Assembly: GCF_047314965.1 (NCBI RefSeq)
Contig: NZ_JBLBVK010000052.1
Coordinates: 115,808 to 179,807, forward strand
From: JAVJUV01 sp047314965
GTDB lineage: Bacteria > Pseudomonadota > Alphaproteobacteria > Rhodobacterales > Rhodobacteraceae
Length of the DNA stretch: 64,000 bases
Direction of reading: 5' to 3'
The notes beneath the pieces are model-generated. The model searched no databases, was not told where the DNA came from, and saw only the letters and a list, made by a program, of their open reading frames with translations. The position numbers were made by a program, and so were the translations under genes. Shown one piece after another: positions 35,921-45,291 of this stretch; the first letter of the stretch is position 1; each line of letters opens with the position of its first letter.

Positions 35921-36601
35921 TCAGCGTTTCGCGACGCGGTCTGGTTGCCGATAGAAGTGATGAAACCCGATCGTCGTCGTTCGCGGGAACACACGCGACC
36001 AACGCGGCTTGACCGACTTGGTGTGATAGTGCGTCGCTCCGCCCGTAAGAACGCGAGGAGCACCGTCGAGCATCATGCGGGCGACCTTGCCCACGAGATC
36101 ACGCGCCGGTCGTTCGTTCATCACTTCAGGGCGGCCATCACAGGTATAGGAGAACTGGCAGCGGTACCGCTCTCCGGTTCCCTGATTGACTACGCCGCAA
36201 ACCGACGACGGGTAACGCGGGTCATCGACCCGGTTCAGTATGACCTCGGCGACACCGAAGATGCCCTTCAAGGTCTCACCGCGGGCCTCGAAGTAAAGTG
36301 CCTCTGTCAGACAGGTCCATTCTTTGCCACCGTCCGCCTTTGGCAGCGATGCGAGGCGGTCGCGCGAATAGATGCCATCGGCGCCTTTGCCACCGGCCTT
36401 TGGTGCCTCGATCAATCTCGAGAGGCTTTTTCCGCGAACCGATGTCAGGGTCCGGCTTTCTGCGCCAACCAGCGCGGACAGACGCTCGTCCAGAGCGACG
36501 GTCGGGTTGTTCGAAGAGCTCAGCGTCACTTCCGCGGCAGCCGGCCACGCGACAGTCATGGCCGCGATGACGCCCAAGCCCCATAAAACGGGTCTGATCA
36601 T
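35921..36601 (-). CDS. Exported cell wall hydrolase (SleB family)
   Basis: A 226-aa exported peptidoglycan hydrolase. The signal peptide is MIRPVLWGLGVIAAMTVAWP followed by AAA. The hydrolase_2 (SleB) domain begins near residue 95 with CLTEALYFEARGE, which carries the catalytic Glu, then GIFGVAEVILNRVDDPRYPS and CQFSYTCDG. SleB proteins act as lytic transglycosylases in spore formers; here a role in envelope remodelling is likely. GGAGGG precedes the ATG at 36601. It ends in a terminator. Confidence 0.92.
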   Translation of the reverse strand: MIRPVLWGLGVIAAMTVAWPAAAEVTLSSSNNPTVALDERLSALVGAESRTLTSVRGKSLSRLIEAPKAGGKGADGIYSRDRLASLPKADGGKEWTCLTEALYFEARGETLKGIFGVAEVILNRVDDPRYPSSVCGVVNQGTGERYRCQFSYTCDGRPEVMNERPARDLVGKVARMMLDGAPRVLTGGATHYHTKSVKPRWSRVFPRTTTIGFHHFYRQPDRVAKR

Positions 36602-36784
36602 GTTGCCCCCTCCAGGTAGAAGGTACACAAGGTAGAGGCCCGTTTCGGCCCCAATCACTAGATAACGGAGGTTGGACTACCCAAGGTTCGCCGGAAGGTC
36701 CACCCGTCGGGGGGTGACAAAGTGTTCACAGGTGTGGGCAAGTTCGGCGAGATCTCGCCTATATGTTGTGCATTTTGACGACGG

Positions 36785-39346
36785 TCAGCGAATTTCCGTC
36801 CCTTTTGATGCCGGATTCCGCAAGGCCAGGTGCGCCGCAGCGAGTCGCGCGGCTGGTACGCGGAACGGCGAACAACTGACATAATTGAAGCCTGCCTCCC
36901 TGCAGAAGGCAATCGAGTCGGGATCGCCACCGTGTTCACCGCATATGGAAAGCACAAGATCGGGCGACGAGGCACGTCCGCGCTCGGCACCAAGCCGGAG
37001 CAATTCTCCGACACCTTCAATGTCGAGACGGTGAAACGGGTCTTCCGGATAGACACCCTGCTGCACATAGGCGCCCATGAAACGGCCAGCGTCGTCACGG
37101 GACAAGCCATATGTCATCTGGGTCAGGTCGTTCGTACCGAAGGACAGGAAAGAACAGTACTGGGCAATATCATACGCACGAAGCGCAGCGCGCGGCGTTT
37201 CGACCATTACACCGAGCTTGTACTCGAAACTCTTTCCGGTTTCACCCTTCACATGCGCGGCCACACCTTCGATCCGCATGCGCACAAGCTCAACCTCGCG
37301 CTTGGCAGAAACCAGCGGGATCATGATCTCGGGAACCGTGGAATACCCAGCCTCCTTGGACGCGATCGTCGCAAGGAATATGGCGCGTGCCTGCGCTTCA
37401 TAGATTTCCGGTAACGTCACTCCCAGCCGGACACCGCGCATGCCCAACATCGGATTAAACTCCGAAAGAGCTTCGACCCTCCGCGTGACCTTCGACACCG
37501 ACAACCCCATTGAATCGGCGATCTCTCGAAGGCCTTCCCTGGTTGAAGGAAGGAACTCGTGCAAAGGAGGATCGAACAATCTGATACAGACCGGCAACCC
37601 GGACATGATACGGAAAAGTTCTTTGAAGTCAGCCACCTGCATGGGGATGAGTCGCTCAAGAGCTGCAGCGCGCCCCTCTGGAGTCTCTGCGAAAATCATC
37701 TCCCGCATGACGCTCATGCGGTCTTCTTCGAAGAACATGTGCTCGGTGCGGCAAAGGCCGATGCCCTCGGCCTCGAAGTTGCGGGCGACCTGCGCTTCTG
37801 CGGGAGTGTCGGCATTCGCCCTGACCCCGATATCGCGCACATCGTCGGCCCAATGCAGGAGAGTCCGGAACGCATCATCGAGCGCGGGCTCCAGCAGAGG
37901 AACGGCACCTGCAAGAAGAACGCCGTCCGTTCCATCGATCGTGACCGTATCACCCTCCGACAAGACCCGGCCATCTGGAAGCGCCAAAGTTCTGTTCTTA
38001 CGGTTGAGACCAATGTCCGAGGCCCCCACCACGCCGGGTAGACCCAGACCGCGCGCGATCACCGCGGCATGGCTGGTCATCCCGCCGCGCTCGGTCAGCA
38101 CGCCCATGGCGGCGTGCATGCCCCGGATGTCTTCCGGCGAGGTTTCCCGGCGGACCAGGATGCAGGACTCGCCCCGTGCCGCACTGGCCTGGGCCGCCTC
38201 GGACGTGAACACGAGCCTTCCGGTGGCCGCTCCGGGACTTGCGGCAACGCCGCGCGCCAGCACATCACGATCCGCGTCCGGGTCGACCTGGTAGTGGAGC
38301 AGCTCCGCAAGACCACCTGGTTGAATGCGAAGCACAGCCTCCTCCCGGGAGATCACCCCGTCTTCGGCAAGAGAGACGGCGATGCGGACGGCCGCCCGCG
38401 AGTTCCGCTGTACACGAACCGCATCGAGAATGCTGAGGTTGCCGCCATCGAGCGTGAACTCGATCTGCATCTCCTCGCGCAAGCGGTTTCGGCAAATTGA
38501 ACCAAATTCCACAAGCTTATCAAAAGCTTCCGGGCAAAGCTCCTCAAGGGAAACCCCCCGCTTGTCCCGGGTCAGATAGACAGCACCCTCGGCACCCAGC
38601 GCCTCGCGGCCCTGACTTTGGCTGAGATACCGTCCTTTTATCTGGGGCTGGCCGGTCTCGGAGGAGACGAACTGGATCACGCCGGAACCCGATTCAGGCG
38701 GGCCGAGGCCGGGTGCCATCGCCTGCACCACAAGGCCGAGGCCGGCGTCGGCGGGGGCGCCGCGGGCTTGGCGGAGGAGGCGGGCCGAGGTGCCTTCCCA
38801 CATGCGCGCCATCGACTTGAGAACACCGCCCAGTTGCCGGACCGGATCCTGCGGGAACGGTTCATCCGTTTCTTCTTCGTAAATGTCGAGCATGCGCGAC
38901 AGCATGTCCGAGGACGCGCCGGAAATACTGTCGAACACGTCGGGGTCCAGATGCGCGACCTGCGCCGAGTATGTGTGGATGAACCGGGCGTATAGCTCGT
39001 CAGCGGCCTCGTGGCCCAGAAGGTTCGCGAACTCTGCGTGACGGGCGTCGTTCATGCCGATATTCAGGATCGCGCCCGGTCCGCCCCAGTCGGGGTCCTC
39101 GGAGGACGGACGAACCGAGACCAGGGGCGCGGGCCCGAAATGCTTCAGAATCAATGCGGTATCCACGACCCCGCCGCCGGCCAGACGGCGCACGGTGGCA
39201 AAGGGCAAAGCGACAGTCTGGGGCACGGGCAGGTTCAGGCGCACCAGGCGCTGAAGGCATTTCGCACGGCCGCCATGGGTCGTTACGGCCAAGGGAGCCG
39301 TCTCGTCGATAACGACGAAATCTTCGAGATCTATGTGTTTCTGCAC
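36785..39346 (-). CDS. ppdK: Pyruvate phosphate dikinase homologue with a divergent nucleotide-binding half
   Basis: An 853-aa protein from the GTG at 39346, which has AAAGGA 9 bases upstream; a TTG at 39391 directly follows an in-frame stop and has no ribosome site. The C-terminal two thirds are canonical: the phosphohistidine motif TERGGMTSHAAVIARGLGLP, and the PEP domain with the active Cys in VSCSPFRVPAARLAAA and GTNDLTQMTYGLSRDD. The ATP-grasp half is unusual. The glycine loop normally reading GGKGANL is GGRAKCL, and the nucleotide motif LQTR is replaced by LDAV (near base 38428). It may have altered nucleotide use or be a regulatory or phosphotransfer variant. The 126-nt 3' spacer precedes the SleB gene. 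Confidence 0.85.
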   Translation of the reverse strand: MQKHIDLEDFVVIDETAPLAVTTHGGRAKCLQRLVRLNLPVPQTVALPFATVRRLAGGGVVDTALILKHFGPAPLVSVRPSSEDPDWGGPGAILNIGMNDARHAEFANLLGHEAADELYARFIHTYSAQVAHLDPDVFDSISGASSDMLSRMLDIYEEETDEPFPQDPVRQLGGVLKSMARMWEGTSARLLRQARGAPADAGLGLVVQAMAPGLGPPESGSGVIQFVSSETGQPQIKGRYLSQSQGREALGAEGAVYLTRDKRGVSLEELCPEAFDKLVEFGSICRNRLREEMQIEFTLDGGNLSILDAVRVQRNSRAAVRIAVSLAEDGVISREEAVLRIQPGGLAELLHYQVDPDADRDVLARGVAASPGAATGRLVFTSEAAQASAARGESCILVRRETSPEDIRGMHAAMGVLTERGGMTSHAAVIARGLGLPGVVGASDIGLNRKNRTLALPDGRVLSEGDTVTIDGTDGVLLAGAVPLLEPALDDAFRTLLHWADDVRDIGVRANADTPAEAQVARNFEAEGIGLCRTEHMFFEEDRMSVMREMIFAETPEGRAAALERLIPMQVADFKELFRIMSGLPVCIRLFDPPLHEFLPSTREGLREIADSMGLSVSKVTRRVEALSEFNPMLGMRGVRLGVTLPEIYEAQARAIFLATIASKEAGYSTVPEIMIPLVSAKREVELVRMRIEGVAAHVKGETGKSFEYKLGVMVETPRAALRAYDIAQYCSFLSFGTNDLTQMTYGLSRDDAGRFMGAYVQQGVYPEDPFHRLDIEGVGELLRLGAERGRASSPDLVLSICGEHGGDPDSIAFCREAGFNYVSCSPFRVPAARLAAAHLALRNPASKGTEIR

Positions 39347-39545
39347 CGCGGCGATTCCTTTGAGCGCAGTGTATGCGTTAACATTGGCCAATCAAGGATT
39401 GTAAATCTTTTCTGACAACTTGCGTGGCAGAGCGGAAACGCCGGAGGGTTAACGCCGCATTGCAGCAGGGCGCGGCGCAACGGGCCGTGCCTGCGGCCCG
39501 ACGCCGGACTCTGCCTTAGGAACAAGGGGAAATGCGCGAAACCCC

Positions 39546-39600
39546 CTGTCGGCAAAGCGTCGGCAAAACGTATGGCAAGCGTATGGCACCTGTCGGACAG
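39546..39600 (-). repeat. 11-bp phased tandem repeat, locus 3 (5 units)
   Basis: On the minus strand, after a degenerate first unit, two units of type NNTGCCATACG are followed by two of type NNTTGCCGACG. The plus-strand units are CTGTCGGCAAA, GCGTCGGCAAA, ACGTATGGCAA, GCGTATGGCAC and CTGTCGGACAG. The order and 11-base period match the loci at 4330 and 23416. It lies downstream of glyS on the same strand. Confidence 0.7.
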
Positions 39601-39680
39601 GACGACCTGGTTAACTGGGCGTGCGGCGATGCATGCGGCGAGACACCGCAATCGAATGAGGGTCGTCACGGAAGATATTG

Positions 39681-39702
39681 AAAAGGCGGGGTGAACCCCG
39701 CC
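39681..39702 (-). terminator. Rho-independent terminator of glyS
   Basis: On the minus strand, GGCGGGG and CCCCGCC form a perfect stem around a 4-base loop followed by TTTT, starting directly after the glyS stop codon. Confidence 0.88.
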
Positions 39703-41934
39703 CTACGCTTCAACCTTGGTCAGATCGGCAACCGCAAGACAGGCGGCGCTGATGCGGTGGAGGAGGTTCAGCCGGTTCCGCCGGACGATCTGGTTCTCGG
39801 AATTGACCTGCACCGTCTCGAAGAATGAGTCGATGGGCGCGCGCAGACCGGCCATCGCCGACATGGCGGCGGCGAAGTCTTCCGCCTCTATCGCCGGCGC
39901 GATTCTTGCCTCGGCGGCGTCGAGCGCCTTGAACAGCGCCGTTTCCTCGCCCGTCTCGGCCAGTTTCGGATCGGGACCGAAGGAATATTCGACGCCGTCC
40001 TTCTCCTCGGCCTGTTTCAGGATGTTATGCGCCCGCTTGAAGCCTTGCAGCAGGTTGGTGCCGTCATCGGTGTCGAGGAAGCCCTGCAACGCCTCGGCCC
40101 GCTTGACCAGCAGCGTCAGGTCGTCGGCATTGGGCATGGCGAGGCAGGCGTCGATCACGTCGTGACGAATGCCCCGGTCGCGGAGGTAGACCTTGAGGCG
40201 GTCGTGGAGGAAGGCGAGGAGGTCAATGGACTTGTTCAATGAGTCTTTCGATGCACTCTCTCGGATCTTTTCAAGATTGTCGTCTGACTGTTTGTCGAAA
40301 AACAAATTGGCATGTTCCTTGAGCGCGTCTGTAACGTTAGACAGTTCAAGAGCGCGTTTCGCTATGCCTTGCCGCAATCCAATCTCCAGACCATGAGCAT
40401 AGAAGATGCGTGCTGCAACTTTTTGAAACAGTATTTCAAAAAGCTGCCATCGAACCCCATTCTCCAACACCAACCGGATCACCCCAAGCGCCGCGCGCCG
40501 GAGCGCAAACGGGTCCTTCGACCCCGTCGGCTTCTCGTCGATGGCCCAGAACCCCGTCAGCGTGTCGATCTTGTCGGCCAGCGCCACGGCAACCGAGACA
40601 GGATGCGTCGGCACGTCGTCGTTCGGGCCAAGGGGCGAATAATGATCCCGGCAGGCCTCGGGCACGCCATCGTCATGGCCCGCCGCCTGGGCATAGTAGC
40701 GGCCCATGATCCCCTGCAATTCGGGGAATTCGTAGACCATTTCCGAGGCAAGGTCGGCCTTGGCGATCCGCGCGGCCTCTTCGGCCAGATCGGGCTTGGC
40801 CCCCACCACCGGCGCAATCTCCCGCGCCAAAGCCGCGATGCGTTCGATGCGTTTGGCCTGCGACCCCAGCTTGTTGTGGAAGGTCACATCGCGCAAAGGC
40901 TCGGCCATGCCAGTCATGCCCACGGCCTTGATCGTTCGCAGGTCGTTTTCCCAGAAGAACTTGGCATCCGACAGCCGCGCAAAGAGCACCTTCTGATTGC
41001 CAGCCAGGATCGTCGCGCCGTGATCCGCGGTTTCGCGGTTCGCTACCGTGATGAAATGGGTGATCCGGCCCGATTTGTCCTTCACCGAGAAGAACTTCTG
41101 ATGTTCCTTCATCGAGGTTTGCAGCACCTCGGGCGGCAGGGCGCGGAACTCTTCCGCGATCTCGCCCATCAGCACCACGGGCCATTCCACAAGACCGGCA
41201 ACCTCGGCCAGAAGCCCTTTGTCTTCAACGACTTCCAGTCCCTGCGCAAAGGCTGCCTGGGTCGCGTCGTGCCAGATATGCTCGGCCCGCTCGGCAGGGT
41301 CGAGGATGACATGGGCGCGTTTCAGCTTCGCGGCGTAATCCTCGAACGAGGTGACGGCAAAGCGCCCTGCCCCCATGAACCGGTGGCCCTCGGTGGTGTC
41401 GCCCGCGACGATCCCGTCGACGGTCAGCGGCACGGTCGAGACCTCGCCGTTCTCGGTCAGGATGGCGATGATCGAATGGAGCGGGCGCACCCAGCGCAGG
41501 TTGCCCGCGCCCCAGCGCATCGACTTGGGCCACGGGAAATTGCGGATCGCGTTGTCCAGAACCTCGGCCACGATATCGGCGGCGTCGCGTCCCGGCTTCT
41601 CGATGACGGCGAACCAGACCTGACCTTTCTTGTCGTCCCGCGCCTCGAGCTGGTCCTTCGTGAGACCGGTGGAGCGGAGAAAGCCCTGAAGCGCCTGTTC
41701 GGGGGCATCGGTGCGGGGGCCCTTGCGTTCCTCGCGGACGGGTTTCGAGCCCTTGGGCAGCCCCTCGATGGCCAGCGTCAGGCGGCGCGGCGTGGCGAAA
41801 GCCTGTGCCGCGGCATAGGTCAGACCGGCTTCGACCAGCCCGTCGGTGACAAGGCGTTTCAGGTCGTCGGACGCCTTCGCCTGCATGCGGGCGGGAATTT
41901 CCTCGGAGAAGAGCTCGATCAGGAGATCAGCCAT
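39703..41934 (-). CDS. glyS: Glycine-tRNA ligase beta subunit
   Basis: The tRNA-binding subunit (743 aa) of the alpha2-beta2 glycyl-tRNA synthetase, which works with GlyQ encoded upstream in the same cluster. The N-terminus MADLLIELFSEEIPARMQAK is characteristic, with YAAAQAFATPRRLTL, MRWGAGNLRWVRPLHSIIAI and the HD-like region. The C-terminal anticodon-binding domain ends NRLNLLHRISAACLAVADLT. The ATG at 41934 was chosen over one five codons upstream. It is separated from glyQ by a gene for a small membrane protein and ends in a terminator. Confidence 0.97.
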   Translation of the reverse strand: MADLLIELFSEEIPARMQAKASDDLKRLVTDGLVEAGLTYAAAQAFATPRRLTLAIEGLPKGSKPVREERKGPRTDAPEQALQGFLRSTGLTKDQLEARDDKKGQVWFAVIEKPGRDAADIVAEVLDNAIRNFPWPKSMRWGAGNLRWVRPLHSIIAILTENGEVSTVPLTVDGIVAGDTTEGHRFMGAGRFAVTSFEDYAAKLKRAHVILDPAERAEHIWHDATQAAFAQGLEVVEDKGLLAEVAGLVEWPVVLMGEIAEEFRALPPEVLQTSMKEHQKFFSVKDKSGRITHFITVANRETADHGATILAGNQKVLFARLSDAKFFWENDLRTIKAVGMTGMAEPLRDVTFHNKLGSQAKRIERIAALAREIAPVVGAKPDLAEEAARIAKADLASEMVYEFPELQGIMGRYYAQAAGHDDGVPEACRDHYSPLGPNDDVPTHPVSVAVALADKIDTLTGFWAIDEKPTGSKDPFALRRAALGVIRLVLENGVRWQLFEILFQKVAARIFYAHGLEIGLRQGIAKRALELSNVTDALKEHANLFFDKQSDDNLEKIRESASKDSLNKSIDLLAFLHDRLKVYLRDRGIRHDVIDACLAMPNADDLTLLVKRAEALQGFLDTDDGTNLLQGFKRAHNILKQAEEKDGVEYSFGPDPKLAETGEETALFKALDAAEARIAPAIEAEDFAAAMSAMAGLRAPIDSFFETVQVNSENQIVRRNRLNLLHRISAACLAVADLTKVEA

Positions 41935-41979
41935 GGTGCGGTCCTGCAATGTCTGGGGCGAGGGAGTTCTGTGCGCGGG

Positions 41980-42506
41980 TCATTCGCTGCGCTCCGGCGG
42001 CGGCGGGCAGCCCGGCGGCGGCGGGTTGCCGTCGAACACTTCCTCGCCGCAGATGTTCATCTGGTGCCAGGCATAGCCGCGCCCGTCGGGGAAGATCGCG
42101 ACAACCCGGTCGAAGCCGTACTCGACATTGGAGATGCCGAGGAAGGCGAAGGCCTGTCCGTCTTCCAGCGCCGACCCGATGGCCTGTGCGTCGAAGCAGT
42201 CGAACCAGCCCGGCGCGACATTCGGGATCGGATCGTCGTAGACGACATAGGTTTCGGTCAGCATCGCTTCGGACATGGGCGTCTCGAAGCAGGCGCGGTA
42301 GCGCAAAGGCGAGGAATCCGAGTCGATGGCCTTGAAGTTTTCGAACAAGATCGGCTCCGGCTGGCCGGCTGCGACGCTTGTCAGTTGCACATCTTCAACC
42401 CCGCGGGGGGTGACCTCCTGGTAGAAGCCGTAGACCTGAAGATAGTACATCAGGAAACCCGACAGTATGGCGGAGACGACGATCACGGCGGCGAGAATCT
42501 TTCCGG

Positions 42507-42510
<4 letters not shown>
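41980..42510 (-). CDS. Membrane-anchored protein between glyQ and glyS (DUF6446-like)
   Basis: A 176-aa protein with one N-terminal helix (residues 4-24) and a periplasmic domain, ending in a proline-rich tail (GNPPPPGCPPPPERSE). Four cysteines in the exported part (RACFET, WFDCFD, NICGEE, PPGCPP) could form disulfides. Its ATG overlaps the glyQ stop codon (ATGA), so it is translationally coupled to glyQ. I recall this protein as DUF6446 of Rhodobacteraceae, always in this position, but I am not certain of the number. No function is known and a link to tRNA charging is not obvious. Confidence 0.82.
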
Positions 42511-43433
<923 letters not shown>

Positions 43434-43586
43434 TGTCCGCTCCGCTGGCTCGAATTTCGCGTTCTCAATAGGCAACAGGCCTGAGAGGGTCAATGAGACG
43501 CCCCTTGAAACCGCGTGCATGTGACACAGGCTTTGGTAGAACCATCCGAAACTCGCCTTGGGGGCGATCATTTGAGCGGGACGAAT

Positions 43587-45281
43587 ATGAAAAGACTGTT
43601 TCAAGTTGCGGCTGTTCTTGCCACGGCACTCTGGAGCCAGATGGCCCTGGCGCAGACCTGGGTTCAGATCGAGGCAAGGCCCGACCGGTCGCTGGGACTG
43701 GAACGCGCCGCCGATTATGCCGCACGGCTGCCGGACGTGAACGGGTTCCGGCTGGCCTCGGGCTGGTTCGCCATCGCGCTTGGCCCCTATTCCGAAGCCG
43801 AGGCGCTGTCGGCGCTGGGACAATTGCGGGCAACAGGAGCCATTCCGTCGGACAGCTTCATATCGGACGGCGGCAATTTCATCGAACGCTTCTTCGGGTC
43901 CGAAAACGCGCCGGTCGCCACCGCGCAACCCGCCCAGCCCTTGCCGCCGCTGGAACCCGGCGAGGAAACACAGGCAGAGGCGCTGGCAGGCGAACGCAGC
44001 CTGACCCGCGGCGACCGCGAACTGATCCAGATCGCGCTTCGGTGGGAAGGTTTCTACAATTCGATCATCGACGCCGACTTCGGCCCCGGCACAAGGCGCG
44101 CCATGGCCAGCTGGCAGGAAGCCAACCGCTATGAACCCACGGGCGTCATGACGACGCGCCAGCGCCGGGATCTGGTTCAGGCCTATAGCCAGGCGCTGAG
44201 CTCTCTGAACATGCAACCGATCAGCGACGTCGAAGCCGGCATCGACATCACGCTTCCCGCCGGTCTGGTCAGGTTCGATCGGTACGAGGCGCCCTTTGCG
44301 CATTACGAACCCGCAACCGACGACGGCGTCCGCGTTGTGCTGATCAGCCAGGAAGGCGACCGCAACACCATGGCGGCGCTCTATGACATCATGCAGACCC
44401 TGCAGGTGGTGCCGGTGAACGGCGAACGCCGGCTGGGGAACGAGGAATTCACCCTGACCGGCAGGGACAGCCGGATCATCTCGCACACCTTCGTGCGCTC
44501 GGTCCGGAACACGGTTAAGGGCTTTACCCTTGTCTGGCCGGCCTCTGACGAAAAGCGGTTCCGGCTGGCGTTGTCGGAAATGCAGGCCAGCTTCCGTCCG
44601 ACCGACGGCTTTCTGCCCGACACCATCGGCGCAGGCGCGCCCCAGAACATCGACCTGTTGTCGGGCCTTGAAATCCGGCGCCCGGACCGGGCCGGATCCG
44701 GCTTTTTCATCGATGCGAACGGCGCTGTGCTGACCAGCGCGGCGACTGTAGACCAGTGCGCCCGGATCATGCTGAACGACGAGACCGAGGCGGATATCGC
44801 CGCGCAGGACAGTGCGCTTGGCCTGGCCCTGCTGCGCCCCCGCACGGCGCTGGCTCCGATATCGGTGGCGCGGCTTTCCGGCCTCGAGCCCCGCATCCAG
44901 TCGGATGTCGCCGTGGCCGGGTTCCCCTTCGGCGGTGTCCTTTCCGCGCCGACGCTGACCTTCGGCACGCTGGCCGACGTCAAGGGGCTGGACGGCGATG
45001 CGCGCGTTCAGCGCCTGGAGATCGAAAGCGGCGACGGCGATGCCGGCGGCCCGGTCTTCGACGGCTCGGGCGCGGTGATGGGGATGCTGCTGGCCCTTGA
45101 TGAGGGTACGCGCCAGCTTCCCGGGACCGTCGCCTTCGCGGCGGATGCGCCGGTGCTGGCGGAGTTCCTGTCGGCCAACGGCATCCGCGCGGCAGTGTCA
45201 GACACGGGCGCGCCGATGGCCCCCGAGGACCTGACGCTGCTGGCTGCCGACCTGACGGTGCTGGTGACCTGCTGGAACTGA
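43587..45281 (+). CDS. Exported SPOR/peptidoglycan-binding protein with an inactive trypsin-like domain
   Basis: A 564-aa exported protein. The signal peptide is residues 1-22 (MKRLFQVAAVLATALWSQMA...). Residues about 25-95 resemble a SPOR domain (WVQIEARPDRSLGLERAADY). Residues about 135-200 form a PG_binding_1 domain (ADFGPGTRRAMASWQEANRY). Residues about 370-530 have a trypsin-like fold: GSGFFIDANGAVLTSAATVD, QDSALGLALLRP and GDGDAGGPVFDGSGAVMGML. The catalytic His position is Ala386 and the nucleophile Ser position is Ala486, while Asp408 remains, so the protease should be inactive. A role as a cell wall scaffold is inference. It is divergent from glyQ. Confidence 0.87.
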   Translation: MKRLFQVAAVLATALWSQMALAQTWVQIEARPDRSLGLERAADYAARLPDVNGFRLASGWFAIALGPYSEAEALSALGQLRATGAIPSDSFISDGGNFIERFFGSENAPVATAQPAQPLPPLEPGEETQAEALAGERSLTRGDRELIQIALRWEGFYNSIIDADFGPGTRRAMASWQEANRYEPTGVMTTRQRRDLVQAYSQALSSLNMQPISDVEAGIDITLPAGLVRFDRYEAPFAHYEPATDDGVRVVLISQEGDRNTMAALYDIMQTLQVVPVNGERRLGNEEFTLTGRDSRIISHTFVRSVRNTVKGFTLVWPASDEKRFRLALSEMQASFRPTDGFLPDTIGAGAPQNIDLLSGLEIRRPDRAGSGFFIDANGAVLTSAATVDQCARIMLNDETEADIAAQDSALGLALLRPRTALAPISVARLSGLEPRIQSDVAVAGFPFGGVLSAPTLTFGTLADVKGLDGDARVQRLEIESGDGDAGGPVFDGSGAVMGMLLALDEGTRQLPGTVAFAADAPVLAEFLSANGIRAAVSDTGAPMAPEDLTLLAADLTVLVTCWN

Positions 45282-45291
45282 GCCCGGCCCC

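Larger units (their letters stand above)
39347..39702. other. glyS-ppdK intergenic region
   Basis: This stretch holds the glyS terminator (39681-39702), the third 11-bp repeat locus (39546-39600), and the ppdK leader. A GC-rich imperfect dyad is visible around 39465-39510. No gene is supported. Confidence 0.4.

Noticed and set aside
36785..39346. PEP synthase or enzyme I of the phosphotransferase system as the identity of this gene
   Set aside because: The His motif context, the C-terminal SCSPFRVPAARLAAA block and overall order follow PPDK, not PpsA or PtsI.
39546..39600. A CRISPR-like array
   Set aside because: The units are 11 bases, contiguous and without spacers, and no cas gene is present.
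43434..44486. A 350-codon N-terminal extension of glyQ
   Set aside because: GlyQ homologues begin at MAALERPTSF; the extension is antisense to the SPOR/pseudoprotease gene.
43587..45281. An active DegP/HtrA-type serine protease
   Set aside because: The His and Ser of the triad are both Ala, so activity is not expected although the fold is present.
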